Made by a program: the position numbers and the translations under genes. Shown piece by piece: positions 32,449-40,910 of a stretch of 64,000 nt of DNA. The notes below the pieces were generated by a model. The model was not told the DNA's origin, made no database searches, and worked only from the letters and a program-made list of their open reading frames with translations. The stretch covers positions 248,001 to 312,000 of the forward strand of contig NZ_JAOQJT010000003.1 in assembly GCF_025567285.1 (NCBI RefSeq), in the 5' to 3' direction. The DNA comes from Coprococcus aceti. Its GTDB lineage: Bacteria; Bacillota; Clostridia; Lachnospirales; Lachnospiraceae. Position 1 is the first letter of the stretch. Every line of letters starts with the position of its first letter.

Positions 32449-33753
32449 ATGATGAATTATCTTGAGATTGAAAAGGTAATAGGAAGAGAGATCCTTGATT
32501 CAAGAGGAAATCCAACAGTTGAGGCGGAGGTGTATCTGGCAGATGGAACAGTAGGTCGTGGTGCGGCGCCAAGTGGAGCTTCCACAGGTGAGTTTGAGGC
32601 ACTTGAGCTTCGTGATGGAGACAAGTCAAGATACCTCGGCAAGGGTGTTCAGAAAGCAGTAGAGAATATAAATACTACTATAAATGACGTACTTACAGGA
32701 ATGGATGCGTCTGATATATATGCAGTTGATGCAGCAATGATCAAGGCTGATGGAACAAAGGACAAGTCAAACCTTGGAGCAAATGCTGTCCTTGCAGTTT
32801 CAATCGCAGCAGCAAGAGCAGCTTCAATCTCACTTGACATTCCTCTTTATAGATTCCTCGGTGGAATCTCAGGAAACAAGCTTCCAGTTCCAATGATGAA
32901 CATCGTAAACGGTGGATGTCATGCTCTGTCATCAGGGCTTGACGTTCAGGAGTTCATGATCATGCCAGTTGGCGCTCCATCATTCAAGGAGTGTCTGAGA
33001 TGGTGTGCAGAGGTATTCCACGCACTTGCAGGAATCCTCAAAGAGAGAGGCCTTGCTACATCAGTAGGTGATGAGGGTGGATTTGCCCCGGCACTTAAGT
33101 CTGACGAGGAGGCTATCGAGACAATTCTCGAGGCCGTAAAGAAGGCTGGATATGAGCCGGGTAAGGACTTCAAGATCGCTATGGATGCTGCTTCATCAGA
33201 GTGGAAGAGCGAGAAGGGCAAGGGCTGGTACAAGCTTCCAAAGGCTGGAACAGAGTATACAGCAGAGCAGCTCATCGAGCACTGGGCAAAGCTTGTTGAG
33301 AAGTATCCTATCATCTCAATCGAGGATGGTCTCGATGAGGAGGATTGGGAAGGATGGCAGAAGCTCACAGCAAGACTTGGCGACAAGGTCCAGCTTGTCG
33401 GTGATGATCTGTTTGTTACAAATACAGAGAGACTTGCAAAGGGTATCGAGATGGGATGCGCAAACTGTATCCTTATCAAGCTCAACCAGATCGGCTCAGT
33501 ATCAGAGACACTTGAGGCTATCAAGATGGCTCATAAGGCTGGATACACAGCAATATCATCACACAGATCAGGTGAGACAGCGGATACAACTATCGCAGAT
33601 CTCGCAGTAGCACTCAACACATGCCAGATCAAGACAGGTGCTCCTTCAAGATCAGAGAGAGTTGCAAAGTACAACCAGCTCCTCAGAATCGAAGAGCAGC
33701 TTGGCGACTCAGCTGTATATCCTGGAATCAAAGCTTTCAACGTAAAGCAGTAG
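32449..33753 (+). CDS. eno: Enolase
   Basis: A 434-residue glycolytic enolase (2-phosphoglycerate to phosphoenolpyruvate). The opening IGREILDSRGNPTVEAEV, the loop GAAPSGASTGEFEA, SVGDEGGFAP, the metal ligands around SIEDGLDEEDW and VGDDLFVTN, and the signature LIKLNQIGSVSETL with SHRSGETADTTI are all present. Length is standard. AAAGGAG precedes two adjacent ATG codons; the first is used here. Codon use is strongly biased, as in highly expressed genes. Confidence 0.97.
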   Translation: MMNYLEIEKVIGREILDSRGNPTVEAEVYLADGTVGRGAAPSGASTGEFEALELRDGDKSRYLGKGVQKAVENINTTINDVLTGMDASDIYAVDAAMIKADGTKDKSNLGANAVLAVSIAAARAASISLDIPLYRFLGGISGNKLPVPMMNIVNGGCHALSSGLDVQEFMIMPVGAPSFKECLRWCAEVFHALAGILKERGLATSVGDEGGFAPALKSDEEAIETILEAVKKAGYEPGKDFKIAMDAASSEWKSEKGKGWYKLPKAGTEYTAEQLIEHWAKLVEKYPIISIEDGLDEEDWEGWQKLTARLGDKVQLVGDDLFVTNTERLAKGIEMGCANCILIKLNQIGSVSETLEAIKMAHKAGYTAISSHRSGETADTTIADLAVALNTCQIKTGAPSRSERVAKYNQLLRIEEQLGDSAVYPGIKAFNVKQ

Positions 33754-33777
33754 GATAATAGCATTAGCCATACGAAT

Positions 33778-33818
33778 GCATCTCCACTGGTGGAATCATC
33801 GGTGGAGGTGCTTTTTTT
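33778..33818 (+). terminator. Intrinsic terminator after eno
   Basis: GCATCTCCAC (33778-33787) pairs with GTGGAGGTGC (33802-33811, one wobble), followed by T7. Confidence 0.9.
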
Positions 33819-33946
33819 ATACTTTAATTAAATAAAAAAATGACTAAAAATTGCCAGATAATATGTGTGTATTTTAACATTAAAAATATGGAATCACTTG
33901 ACAGATAGTGTTAAACTATACATAGGCTTATCGGGAGGTAGGAATC

Positions 33947-34870
33947 ATGGCTTCAAAAAGAGATTATTATGAAGTTCTCGGCGTATCAAAGACAGCCACA
34001 GACGCTGAGATAAAAAGAGCATATAGAACCCTGGCGAAGAAATACCACCCGGACACGAATCCTGGCGATGCGACGGCTGCAGAGAAGTTTAAGGAGGCCT
34101 CTGAGGCCTACGCGGTACTGTCTGATGCCGAGAAGAGGAAGATGTATGATCAGTTTGGAATGGCTGCATTCGATGGCTCCGGTGGAGCCGCCGGTGGTGA
34201 TCCATTCGGAGGCGGAGGCTTCCACTTTGAGGGTGGAGACTTCGGTGATATGTTTGGCGATATATTTGGCTCGTTCTTTGGCGGCGGTGGCCGCTCACAG
34301 AGAGGTGGATTTGGCGGATTCGGTCAGGGAAGCTTCAATGCGCGGGGCAGAGATATGGAGGCAAGTGTCACGGTAGATTTTGATGATGCAGTATATGGTT
34401 GCGACAAGACTCTGTCGTTCAATGATGGACGGGGAGGAAGTTCCCAGTTCACTGTACACATTCCGGCGGGTATAGACAACGGCGGTGTGATAAGACTGGC
34501 TGGCAAGGGATATCCCGGAACCGGCAAGGGTCAGCCTGGAGATATGCTGCTGAAGGTCAATGTAAGAGATAAGGCAGGTTATGAGAGAAAGGGTCTGGAT
34601 ATATACACCACGGCTCTTGTGCCATTTGACACGGCAGTTCTCGGTGGAGAGATATTGGTCCACACCATGTTCGGTGATGTGAAGTGCAAGATAGCACCGG
34701 GTACTCAGTCGGGAAGCAAGATAAGGCTTCGTGGCAAGGGTGTTCAGGCAAGGGGTGGCAATACCCATGGAGATCACTATGTGACCGTGAGAATTGCAGT
34801 TCCAAGGAACATTTCACCAGAGGCGAAGGATGCGCTTAAGAAGTTCACAGAGCTTGTGAACAAGGGCTGA
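33947..34870 (+). CDS. DnaJ-like chaperone without zinc finger (CbpA type)
   Basis: A 307-residue J-domain protein. The J domain (5-68) has the DnaK-stimulating HPD at 34-36. A Gly/Phe-rich linker (about 75-125) and two C-terminal substrate-binding barrels (from about 130, RDMEASVTVDFDDAVYG) follow. The CxxCxGxG zinc repeats of classical DnaJ are absent, so it is a class B (CbpA/DnaJ2-type) co-chaperone. ATG follows GGGAGG. No CIRCE element is seen upstream, so it is probably not in the HrcA regulon that governs hsp20 here. A strong terminator follows. Confidence 0.9.
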   Translation: MASKRDYYEVLGVSKTATDAEIKRAYRTLAKKYHPDTNPGDATAAEKFKEASEAYAVLSDAEKRKMYDQFGMAAFDGSGGAAGGDPFGGGGFHFEGGDFGDMFGDIFGSFFGGGGRSQRGGFGGFGQGSFNARGRDMEASVTVDFDDAVYGCDKTLSFNDGRGGSSQFTVHIPAGIDNGGVIRLAGKGYPGTGKGQPGDMLLKVNVRDKAGYERKGLDIYTTALVPFDTAVLGGEILVHTMFGDVKCKIAPGTQSGSKIRLRGKGVQARGGNTHGDHYVTVRIAVPRNISPEAKDALKKFTELVNKG

Positions 34871-34889
34871 TAATATTATGTTCACATAG

Positions 34890-34934
34890 AAACCAGGGCG
34901 GAAAGCTCACTTTATGAGCGGTCTGCCCTGGTTT
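34890..34934 (+). terminator. Intrinsic terminator after the DnaJ-like gene
   Basis: AAACCAGGGC (34890-34899) pairs with GCCCTGGTTT (34925-34934), with inner GCTCA/TGAGC. It contains the first ATG of the downstream open frame, arguing against that start. Confidence 0.85.
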
Positions 34935-34956
34935 TCTCAGCTAAAGCGGGAGATTC

Positions 34957-34985
34957 TTGACTTTGCAGACAAAAATACATATAAA
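34957..34985 (+). promoter_or_regulatory. Promoter of the sce7726 gene
   Basis: TTGACT (34957-34962), 17 bp, TATAAA (34980-34985). A start near 34992 gives a ~27-nt leader ending in AGGAGG before ATG 35019. Confidence 0.65.
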
Positions 34986-35018
34986 GATTACTTTAAACAA
35001 TTGATTTCAGGAGGGAAA

Positions 35019-35726
35019 ATGTTATTAGATAAAGATATACGAGAACCCCTGTTTGATTTCCTTGAGGAGCGATATGGCAAGGTGCGTATCCTTGAGGAGA
35101 AGACCGTCGGAAACTCCCGTGCGGATGTGGTAATGGTCATTCCAGACAAGATAGTGGGAATCGAGATAAAAAGTGATGCGGATACATACACGCGGCTGGA
35201 GAGTCAGGTAGCAGACTATGATCTATATTTTGACCAGAATATCGTGGTGGTGGGAAGTACACATGCAGGTCATGTGGCAGAGCATGTGCCGGACTACTGG
35301 GGGATCATATCTGTTGAAGAATATGATACAGGCAGCAAGCCAGATGCAGAAGGCCTGGAGGATGGAGTGTCAGACAAGCTGACTCACAAGATCGATTTCT
35401 ATGTGGTCAGGGAGATGCAGCCTAATCCACGGGCTGATCTGCTTCGTACCATACGTATATTGTGGAGACCGGAGCTTGCACATATTCAGGAGACCTACAG
35501 CCTTCCGATGTATAAGGGAAAGAGCAAGGATTTCGTCAGGACACTTATAGTTGACAGACTTCCGGCGGAGATCGTGCATCATGAGATAAGTGAGATCCTG
35601 TTCGAGAGGGATTATGCCGCCATGATCGAGCAGATACAGGAATTCAGAAAGGCACAGGCGGCAAAGCGCGGCAAGACGATCAGGAGAAAGAAAAAGAGAT
35701 ACAGAAGAAAAAAGAGAGATGCATAG
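35019..35726 (+). CDS. sce7726 family protein, PD-(D/E)XK-like nuclease fold
   Basis: A 235-residue member of the sce7726 group. The N-terminal domain has a nuclease-like triad: RADVV (Asp36), then GIEIKSD (Glu49 and Lys51), preceded by a conserved LEEK. FDQNIVVVG and PDYWGIISVEE follow. The C terminus is an extremely basic tail (KRGKTIRRKKKRYRRKKRDA), probably nucleic-acid binding. The frame is open from 34914, but that ATG lies inside the previous gene's terminator and lacks a ribosome site; ATG 35019 has AGGAGGG and a promoter. Function is unknown; a DNA-damage or defence role is possible. GH31 starts 10 bp later. Confidence 0.75.
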   Translation: MLLDKDIREPLFDFLEERYGKVRILEEKTVGNSRADVVMVIPDKIVGIEIKSDADTYTRLESQVADYDLYFDQNIVVVGSTHAGHVAEHVPDYWGIISVEEYDTGSKPDAEGLEDGVSDKLTHKIDFYVVREMQPNPRADLLRTIRILWRPELAHIQETYSLPMYKGKSKDFVRTLIVDRLPAEIVHHEISEILFERDYAAMIEQIQEFRKAQAAKRGKTIRRKKKRYRRKKRDA

Positions 35727-35736
35727 AGGTGACAGC

Positions 35737-37728
35737 ATGATAAAGAAGTATACATACGGAAAGCCATTTCAGACAGAATCAGTAGTGGTAGATATCGCAG
35801 CAGAAAAAGGACAGCCAGATCACGGCAATATAGACTTAACAGCCGGATTTTCGTACACATTTGGTCTTGAGGACAGTGATATAGTGTATGGCCTTGGCGA
35901 GGCGAACAGAGGAATCAACAAGAGAGGCTACAAGTACATAAGCAACAATGCAGACAATCCGCATCATCACGAGGATGTATACTCACTGTATGCATCACAC
36001 AACTTTATTATAGTTTCAGGAGCGCAGACATTTGGCCTGTATTTTGACTATCCATCCACGATCACATTTGACGTGGGATATACGAAGTGCGATGAGCTGC
36101 ATATTTTCTGTGACAGCGCAGATTTGGATATCTATGTGATAACAGGTGACAGCCCATATGATATCACGAAGCAGTTTAGGAAGATGATCGGAAGGAGTTA
36201 TATCCCGCCAAAGTTTGCATTTGGATTTGGACAGAGCCGCTGGGGATACAAGACACCGGAGGACTTTGAGACGGTGGCGAGAAAATACAGAGAGAACCAC
36301 ATCCCGATCGATATGGTCTACATGGATATAGATTACATGGACAGCTATAAGGATTTCACCATAAATGACGACTTTGGCGATTTTTCGGAGTATGTGGAGA
36401 ATCTGAAAAAGGATAATATACGCCTGATCCCGATCATCGATGCCGGAGTAAAGATTGAGGAAGGTTACGATGTGTATGAGGAGGGCGTGGCAAATAACTA
36501 CTTCTGCAAGAGAGCAGATGGAAGTGATTTCGTTGCGGCGGTATGGCCGGGATATACACATTTCCCTGATGTGCTGAACCCTGAGGCGAGACGCTGGTTC
36601 GGTGCAAAGTACAAGATTCTGACGGATGCAGGTATAGAGGGCTTCTGGAATGACATGAATGAGCCGGCGATCTTCTTCACCCCGGAGGGCGTGAGCGAGC
36701 TGAAGAAAGCTATGAAGAAGTTCATTGAGAAGGACGAGACTGTGGACGATGTCTGGGGCATCTCGGGTATGGCGGCAGGTGTTGCCAACAATCCGAAGGA
36801 TTACGCATCTATGTATCACAATGTGGATGGGGAGATGGTGCGTCACGACAAGGTTCACAACCTCTTTGGATATAACATGACAAGGGCGGCAGGCGAGGCG
36901 CTTCGCGAGATCTCACCGGATGAGAGACGACTTTTGTTCTCCAGATCGTCTTATATAGGGATGCATCGTTATGGCGGCGTCTGGATGGGCGATAACAAAT
37001 CGTGGTGGTCACACATCCTGCTCAACATCAAGATGCTTCCGTCCATGAATATGTGCGGTTTCCTGTATACGGGCGCGGATCTCGGCGGATTTGGATGCGA
37101 CACATCCAGAGACCTTCTTCTCAGATGGCTCGCACTCGGCGTGTTCACTCCGCTCATGCGTGACCATTCCTGTGAAGGCACAAGAAATCAGGAGTGCTAT
37201 CAGTTTGAGCATATAGAGGATTTCAGGAATGTGATCGGTGTCCGTTACCGATTGCTTCCATATATATACAGTGAGTACATGAAGGCGGCATTGACTGACG
37301 ACATGATGTTCAAGCCTCTGGCATTTGAATATCCGGATGATAGGATCGCGGCTCATGTTGAGGATCAGCTCATGCTTGGAAATGAGATCATGATCGCACC
37401 GGTTTACACGCAGAATGCCATCGGAAGATATGTGTATCTGCCAGAGGATATGCTGCTTGTAAGGTTTACGGCAGATGGCTCAGTGGAGCAGACGGAGATG
37501 CCTGCGGGACATCATTTCGTGGAGGTTCCGGAAAATGAGGTCATCCTGTTTGTAAGAAGTGGCAAATGTATCCCTGTCGTGGATGTGGCGGAGTGCGTTG
37601 CTGATATCGACAAGACTACAATGCAGCTGATTGGCTATAAGAACAGCAGCTATATGCTGTACGATGATGACGGATATACCAGAGAGTATGATCTGGAGAA
37701 GAATTGTGTCACCTTGAATAAAAAGTAA
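35737..37728 (+). CDS. GH31 alpha-glucosidase
   Basis: A 663-residue cytoplasmic family 31 glycoside hydrolase releasing alpha-linked glucose or xylose from oligosaccharides. The N-terminal beta sandwich is followed by the catalytic barrel, with nucleophile Asp in GFWNDMNEPAIF (about 305) and acid/base Asp in GGVWMGDNKSWW (about 417). RSSYIGMHRYGG and the helix-rich TGADLGGFGCDT match alpha-glucosidases rather than alpha-xylosidases. ATG 35737 follows GAGGTGA; an earlier in-frame ATG overlaps the sce7726 stop. Cotranscription with the sce7726 gene is likely despite unrelated roles. The other intracellular starch-type enzyme in the window is the GH13 at 22.5 kb. Confidence 0.9.
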   Translation: MIKKYTYGKPFQTESVVVDIAAEKGQPDHGNIDLTAGFSYTFGLEDSDIVYGLGEANRGINKRGYKYISNNADNPHHHEDVYSLYASHNFIIVSGAQTFGLYFDYPSTITFDVGYTKCDELHIFCDSADLDIYVITGDSPYDITKQFRKMIGRSYIPPKFAFGFGQSRWGYKTPEDFETVARKYRENHIPIDMVYMDIDYMDSYKDFTINDDFGDFSEYVENLKKDNIRLIPIIDAGVKIEEGYDVYEEGVANNYFCKRADGSDFVAAVWPGYTHFPDVLNPEARRWFGAKYKILTDAGIEGFWNDMNEPAIFFTPEGVSELKKAMKKFIEKDETVDDVWGISGMAAGVANNPKDYASMYHNVDGEMVRHDKVHNLFGYNMTRAAGEALREISPDERRLLFSRSSYIGMHRYGGVWMGDNKSWWSHILLNIKMLPSMNMCGFLYTGADLGGFGCDTSRDLLLRWLALGVFTPLMRDHSCEGTRNQECYQFEHIEDFRNVIGVRYRLLPYIYSEYMKAALTDDMMFKPLAFEYPDDRIAAHVEDQLMLGNEIMIAPVYTQNAIGRYVYLPEDMLLVRFTADGSVEQTEMPAGHHFVEVPENEVILFVRSGKCIPVVDVAECVADIDKTTMQLIGYKNSSYMLYDDDGYTREYDLEKNCVTLNKK

Positions 37729-37841
37729 GATGCGAAGAGCAGCCCTTAGTTGGATCGAGAGAACAGCGGGGCAGGGATAAGCCGGTAGTGGCATGGTTAG
37801 TATATAATAGATATCATAGAATATTCACAAGGAAGAAAAAC

Positions 37842-38639
37842 ATGAAAAACGTAAAATTAATAGCATCAGATATGGATCACACATTGTTGATGGAAAATGG
37901 AAAACTCCCGGATGGCTTTTTTGACTACATTGACAGGCTGGATGAGAAAGGAATCAGATTTGTTGTAGCCAGCGGGAGACCTATGTACACCCTGAGAAAC
38001 ATGTTTGGAGACAAGATGGATAAGCTTGTGGTTATCGGCGATAATGGTGCTGCCATATCAAACTGCGGTGAGATCATATATAAGAGCCTGATGGATGTGG
38101 AAGAGTACCAGAAGATGATACGATTTGTGGAGGACGAGACCGATGGAGTCGCAGTGCTCTGCGCCCTTTCCGGGGCTTATGTCCTGAAGAAATACGAGAA
38201 ATATGCGAAGTTTTTCCGTGCATTCTTAAGCAATCTCACATTTGTCGACGATATGAGGAGCCTTGATGTCGAGGCCAATAAGTTTACGATATTTGCTCCT
38301 GATGGGGATGCTGCCGTGAAGTACAAAGAGATCTATACGCCTCGTTTTGGCGATAACTTCTCAGTCACTGTGGGCGGAAGAGAATGGATAGACATCATGA
38401 ACAAAGGTGTTGACAAGGGCATGGCTATGCGAAAGATCGGAGAACTCCTTGATGTTGATACCAGTGAGATGATGGCATTTGGAGACAACTTCAATGATGC
38501 GGAGATGCTTAAGACGGTATATTACAGCTATATCGTGGCAAATGCGCAGCCCGGCATGGAGAAATTTGCAAGATTCCGCGCCCCATCCAATGAGGAGCGC
38601 GGTGTGCTGCAGGTTATGGAACAGGTGCTGACATCATAA
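37842..38639 (+). CDS. Cof-type HAD hydrolase
   Basis: A 265-residue haloacid dehalogenase superfamily phosphatase of the Cof/IIB type. Motif I is ASDMDHTLL (Asp10 nucleophile, Asp12), motif II ASGRPMY, motif III lysine in NKGVDKGMAM, and motif IV MAFGDNFNDAEML. Such enzymes dephosphorylate sugar phosphates and flavin or pyridoxal cofactors. ATG 37842 follows AAGGAAG; the upstream 18 codons are dropped. It lies 113 bp after the GH31 gene and ends at a strong terminator. Confidence 0.9.
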   Translation: MKNVKLIASDMDHTLLMENGKLPDGFFDYIDRLDEKGIRFVVASGRPMYTLRNMFGDKMDKLVVIGDNGAAISNCGEIIYKSLMDVEEYQKMIRFVEDETDGVAVLCALSGAYVLKKYEKYAKFFRAFLSNLTFVDDMRSLDVEANKFTIFAPDGDAAVKYKEIYTPRFGDNFSVTVGGREWIDIMNKGVDKGMAMRKIGELLDVDTSEMMAFGDNFNDAEMLKTVYYSYIVANAQPGMEKFARFRAPSNEERGVLQVMEQVLTS

Positions 38640-38676
38640 CAAGAATATTCCAGCATTACGAGACTGAAATGATATG

Positions 38677-38715
38677 TACCCTCTTTACTGGACAACCAGT
38701 AAGGAGGGTATTTTT
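38677..38715 (+). terminator. Intrinsic terminator after the HAD gene
   Basis: A 15-bp stem (38677-38691 with 38696-38710, one wobble) around ACAA, then TTTTTA. Confidence 0.9.
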
Positions 38716-38744
38716 ATATGTGTGAGTACAAGTCGAGAATGGAA

Positions 38745-40010
38745 TTACAGTTTAAAGGTAAGTGTAAATATGCTTCCATGTGGTATGTTGTCACATACGG
38801 TGAGGTCGGCACTGTGTAGATCTGCTATACTTTTGGCAATGCTGAGACCAAGACCGAAATGGGTCCGGTGATCATTGCGCCCTGAGTAAAATGTCTCAAA
38901 TATGTGAGGCTTGTCCTCATCGCTTATCCCATCACCCGTATCAGATATCTGGTAACACAATCTCTGGTCTCTCATAGATACTGACATAGATATGGCCCCT
39001 TTGGAGGTACACGATATGGCGTTGTCGACCAGAATTGACATGCACTGGAGCATTCTGTCCCTGTCCATGGAGAAAAGCGGCAGCGGGTCGTCCGGTATGG
39101 ACACAACCAGATCTACATTTTTCTGAATGGCAATGGGTTCAAAGCGATCATAACAATCTATTATTATATCTTCCGGGTGAACCTCATCAAAATTATCTCT
39201 GCCAGACTTCTTGATATCGGCAAATGTCAGAAGATTGTTCACCATATCAGTCATCCTGTCACATTCCCTCTGGGCTGTTAAAATATAATCATTGTCAGTC
39301 TCGTTCGGCTTACTGCCGGATAGTCCGTTGAGGCATGATTTGATGATGGTTATAGGTGTTTTCAGCTCATGGGACGCCACAGCTATGAACATATCCTGCT
39401 TCTGATATGCCTTATTTACAGGGACAAGTATCCTGACCGTGAAAATGCATGAGAAGATGGACAGAAGTATGATCGCGGCGGAAGTTATGAGCAGAAATAA
39501 AATAATTATCTTTGTCTTGTATGCGGATAATACAGCATTGTTGAATACTGTGTGTATGGTATAGAAAGTGCCACCTATATTTATGATGCTGTAGCTGTTC
39601 CAGTAGTCTATATGATTATACCTGACAGTATAAAATCTTCTGTTGGTTTCCCCTTGATTTACCGCATTGTAATAATCATCCCAGTACATAGGCTGAGAGT
39701 ATGGAGAGGCAGCTTCCAGAACTGCTGCACTCTCTGCAAAGCTGTTTGTCGACATGACTGTGTTGCTGTTTCGCAGCACATCTATATTGAGATTTTTCTC
39801 GCTGTATTCGGTTAGAATCGGAATGTCCAGGATGCTCACCTGTTCGAGATATGAGTATAAAAGATTTACATCCCTTGAGTACGATACATGAGTGCTGTTT
39901 GTGTACTCCTTTATCACAGTGTGGAGCAGCAGTATGGACATGGCGGCCAGAATGACCGCAATGACGGAGGACAGAAATGTGGAAAGTCTTTTTTTTAGCT
40001 GCGCTATCAT
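38745..40010 (-). CDS. Sensor histidine kinase (first two-component system)
   Basis: A 421-residue membrane sensor kinase: helix 1 (about 12-35), an extracellular domain of about 130 residues, helix 2 (about 165-190), then the HisKA domain with the phosphorylated His near 213 in AVASHELKTPI, and HATPase_c with DNAISCTSKG, DTGDGISDED and GLGLSIAKS. It would sense an envelope signal and phosphorylate the response regulator encoded just upstream. The ATG overlaps the natural end of that regulator by 4 bp (ATGA), but the regulator frame is now interrupted. It is divergent from the solute-binding/permease operon at 40911, its likely target. Confidence 0.9.
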   Translation of the reverse strand: MIAQLKKRLSTFLSSVIAVILAAMSILLLHTVIKEYTNSTHVSYSRDVNLLYSYLEQVSILDIPILTEYSEKNLNIDVLRNSNTVMSTNSFAESAAVLEAASPYSQPMYWDDYYNAVNQGETNRRFYTVRYNHIDYWNSYSIINIGGTFYTIHTVFNNAVLSAYKTKIIILFLLITSAAIILLSIFSCIFTVRILVPVNKAYQKQDMFIAVASHELKTPITIIKSCLNGLSGSKPNETDNDYILTAQRECDRMTDMVNNLLTFADIKKSGRDNFDEVHPEDIIIDCYDRFEPIAIQKNVDLVVSIPDDPLPLFSMDRDRMLQCMSILVDNAISCTSKGAISMSVSMRDQRLCYQISDTGDGISDEDKPHIFETFYSGRNDHRTHFGLGLSIAKSIADLHSADLTVCDNIPHGSIFTLTFKL

Positions 40011-40138
40011 GTAGATGTGTCCCCCTCTCCACAGACGAGCATATATCCATTGCCGTATACTGCCTTTATCACAAGATGGCTATGGATTGTCTTAAGTCTG
40101 TTTCTCAGAAAATAAATGTAATTCAGTATATTTCCATT
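40007..40138 (-). pseudogene. 3' part of the response regulator beyond an in-frame TGA
   Basis: Reading straight on from the TGA at 40141-40139, the same frame stays open for 43 codons: NGNILNYIYFLRNRLKTIHS, then HLVIKAVYGNGYMLVC. This is exactly the missing half of an OmpR-type winged helix (N-x-L-x-x-YI-x-x-LR-x-RL ... VYGNGYML). It ends at a TGA overlapping the kinase ATG. Read through, the protein would be 230 residues, the family norm. Confidence 0.8.
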
Positions 40139-40699
40139 TCACACATTTGAGGTCAGTCCCCATATGGATTCTATGATCTCGTCCTGACTGACGATCTTTC
40201 CTGCTGATCTCAGCAACAGTTCAAATAGCTGGGATTCTCTGTTGGTGAGCCGCACCGACTGGTCACCACATTGAAGTGTCCGGCTGTCAATCAGATAAGT
40301 GACATCCCCATATGAATAGTCAAATGTATGAATCTGGTGAGATCTTCGGTATAGTGCATTTACACGGGCCAACAGCTCGTCAAATTCAAAAGGTTTGACG
40401 ATGTAATCATCGGCGCCACGGGAAAATGCTGCAGTTTTGTTCTCAAGTGTTCCGAGGGCTGTGAGCATTATCACGGGTATTGATATTCTGTCAAAATATA
40501 ATTGGTTCAGAATGTCCAGGCCGGACATGTCGGGGAGCATCCAGTCAAGCACCATGATGTCGATGTCCGCACCGGAATATATGAGCTCCGTACCCTGCTT
40601 TCCGGTTGTACACAGTGTCACGGTTATTCCGTGATCTTCCATTTGCCTTTTCAGTATTTTCCCAAGATTGAGGTCATCCTCTACAAGAAGCAGATTCAT
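40139..40699 (-). CDS. OmpR-type response regulator, interrupted by in-frame UGA
   Basis: An intact receiver domain (1-115): acidic pair VEDD (7-9), phosphoacceptor Asp52 in LDWMLPDMSG, and Lys in VKPFEFDELL. The start of the winged-helix DNA-binding domain follows, then a UGA after residue 186 (WGLTSNV-stop). The remaining half of the winged helix continues in the same frame to 40007. As annotated the product lacks its wing and recognition region and should not bind DNA normally. This is either a recent nonsense mutation, a sequencing error or read-through. ATG 40699 follows AAAAGGGG; upstream codons are dropped. Its partner kinase is next. Confidence 0.8.
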   Translation of the reverse strand: MNLLLVEDDLNLGKILKRQMEDHGITVTLCTTGKQGTELIYSGADIDIMVLDWMLPDMSGLDILNQLYFDRISIPVIMLTALGTLENKTAAFSRGADDYIVKPFEFDELLARVNALYRRSHQIHTFDYSYGDVTYLIDSRTLQCGDQSVRLTNRESQLFELLLRSAGKIVSQDEIIESIWGLTSNV

Positions 40700-40910
40700 A
40701 CATATCCCCTTTTCGTTATTGTGATATGGAATGTAGACCATATGTAGTTCGTAGTTCATTCCTACTTTATAGTAATTCATTTGAGGAGCGTTTGAAAGCG
40801 GTATACTCAATTTAGATGTTTTTTAGATAATCCATGAGACTGTGGATGCTACAATCTGTATATGAAGACCTGGGAAGAGGGAGAATACCAATTGGGAAAA
40901 GGAGGTAATT

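Noticed and set aside
34914..35018. Upstream start for the sce7726 protein
   Set aside because: The ATG is inside the previous gene's terminator and has no ribosome site; a promoter and AGGAGGG serve ATG 35019.
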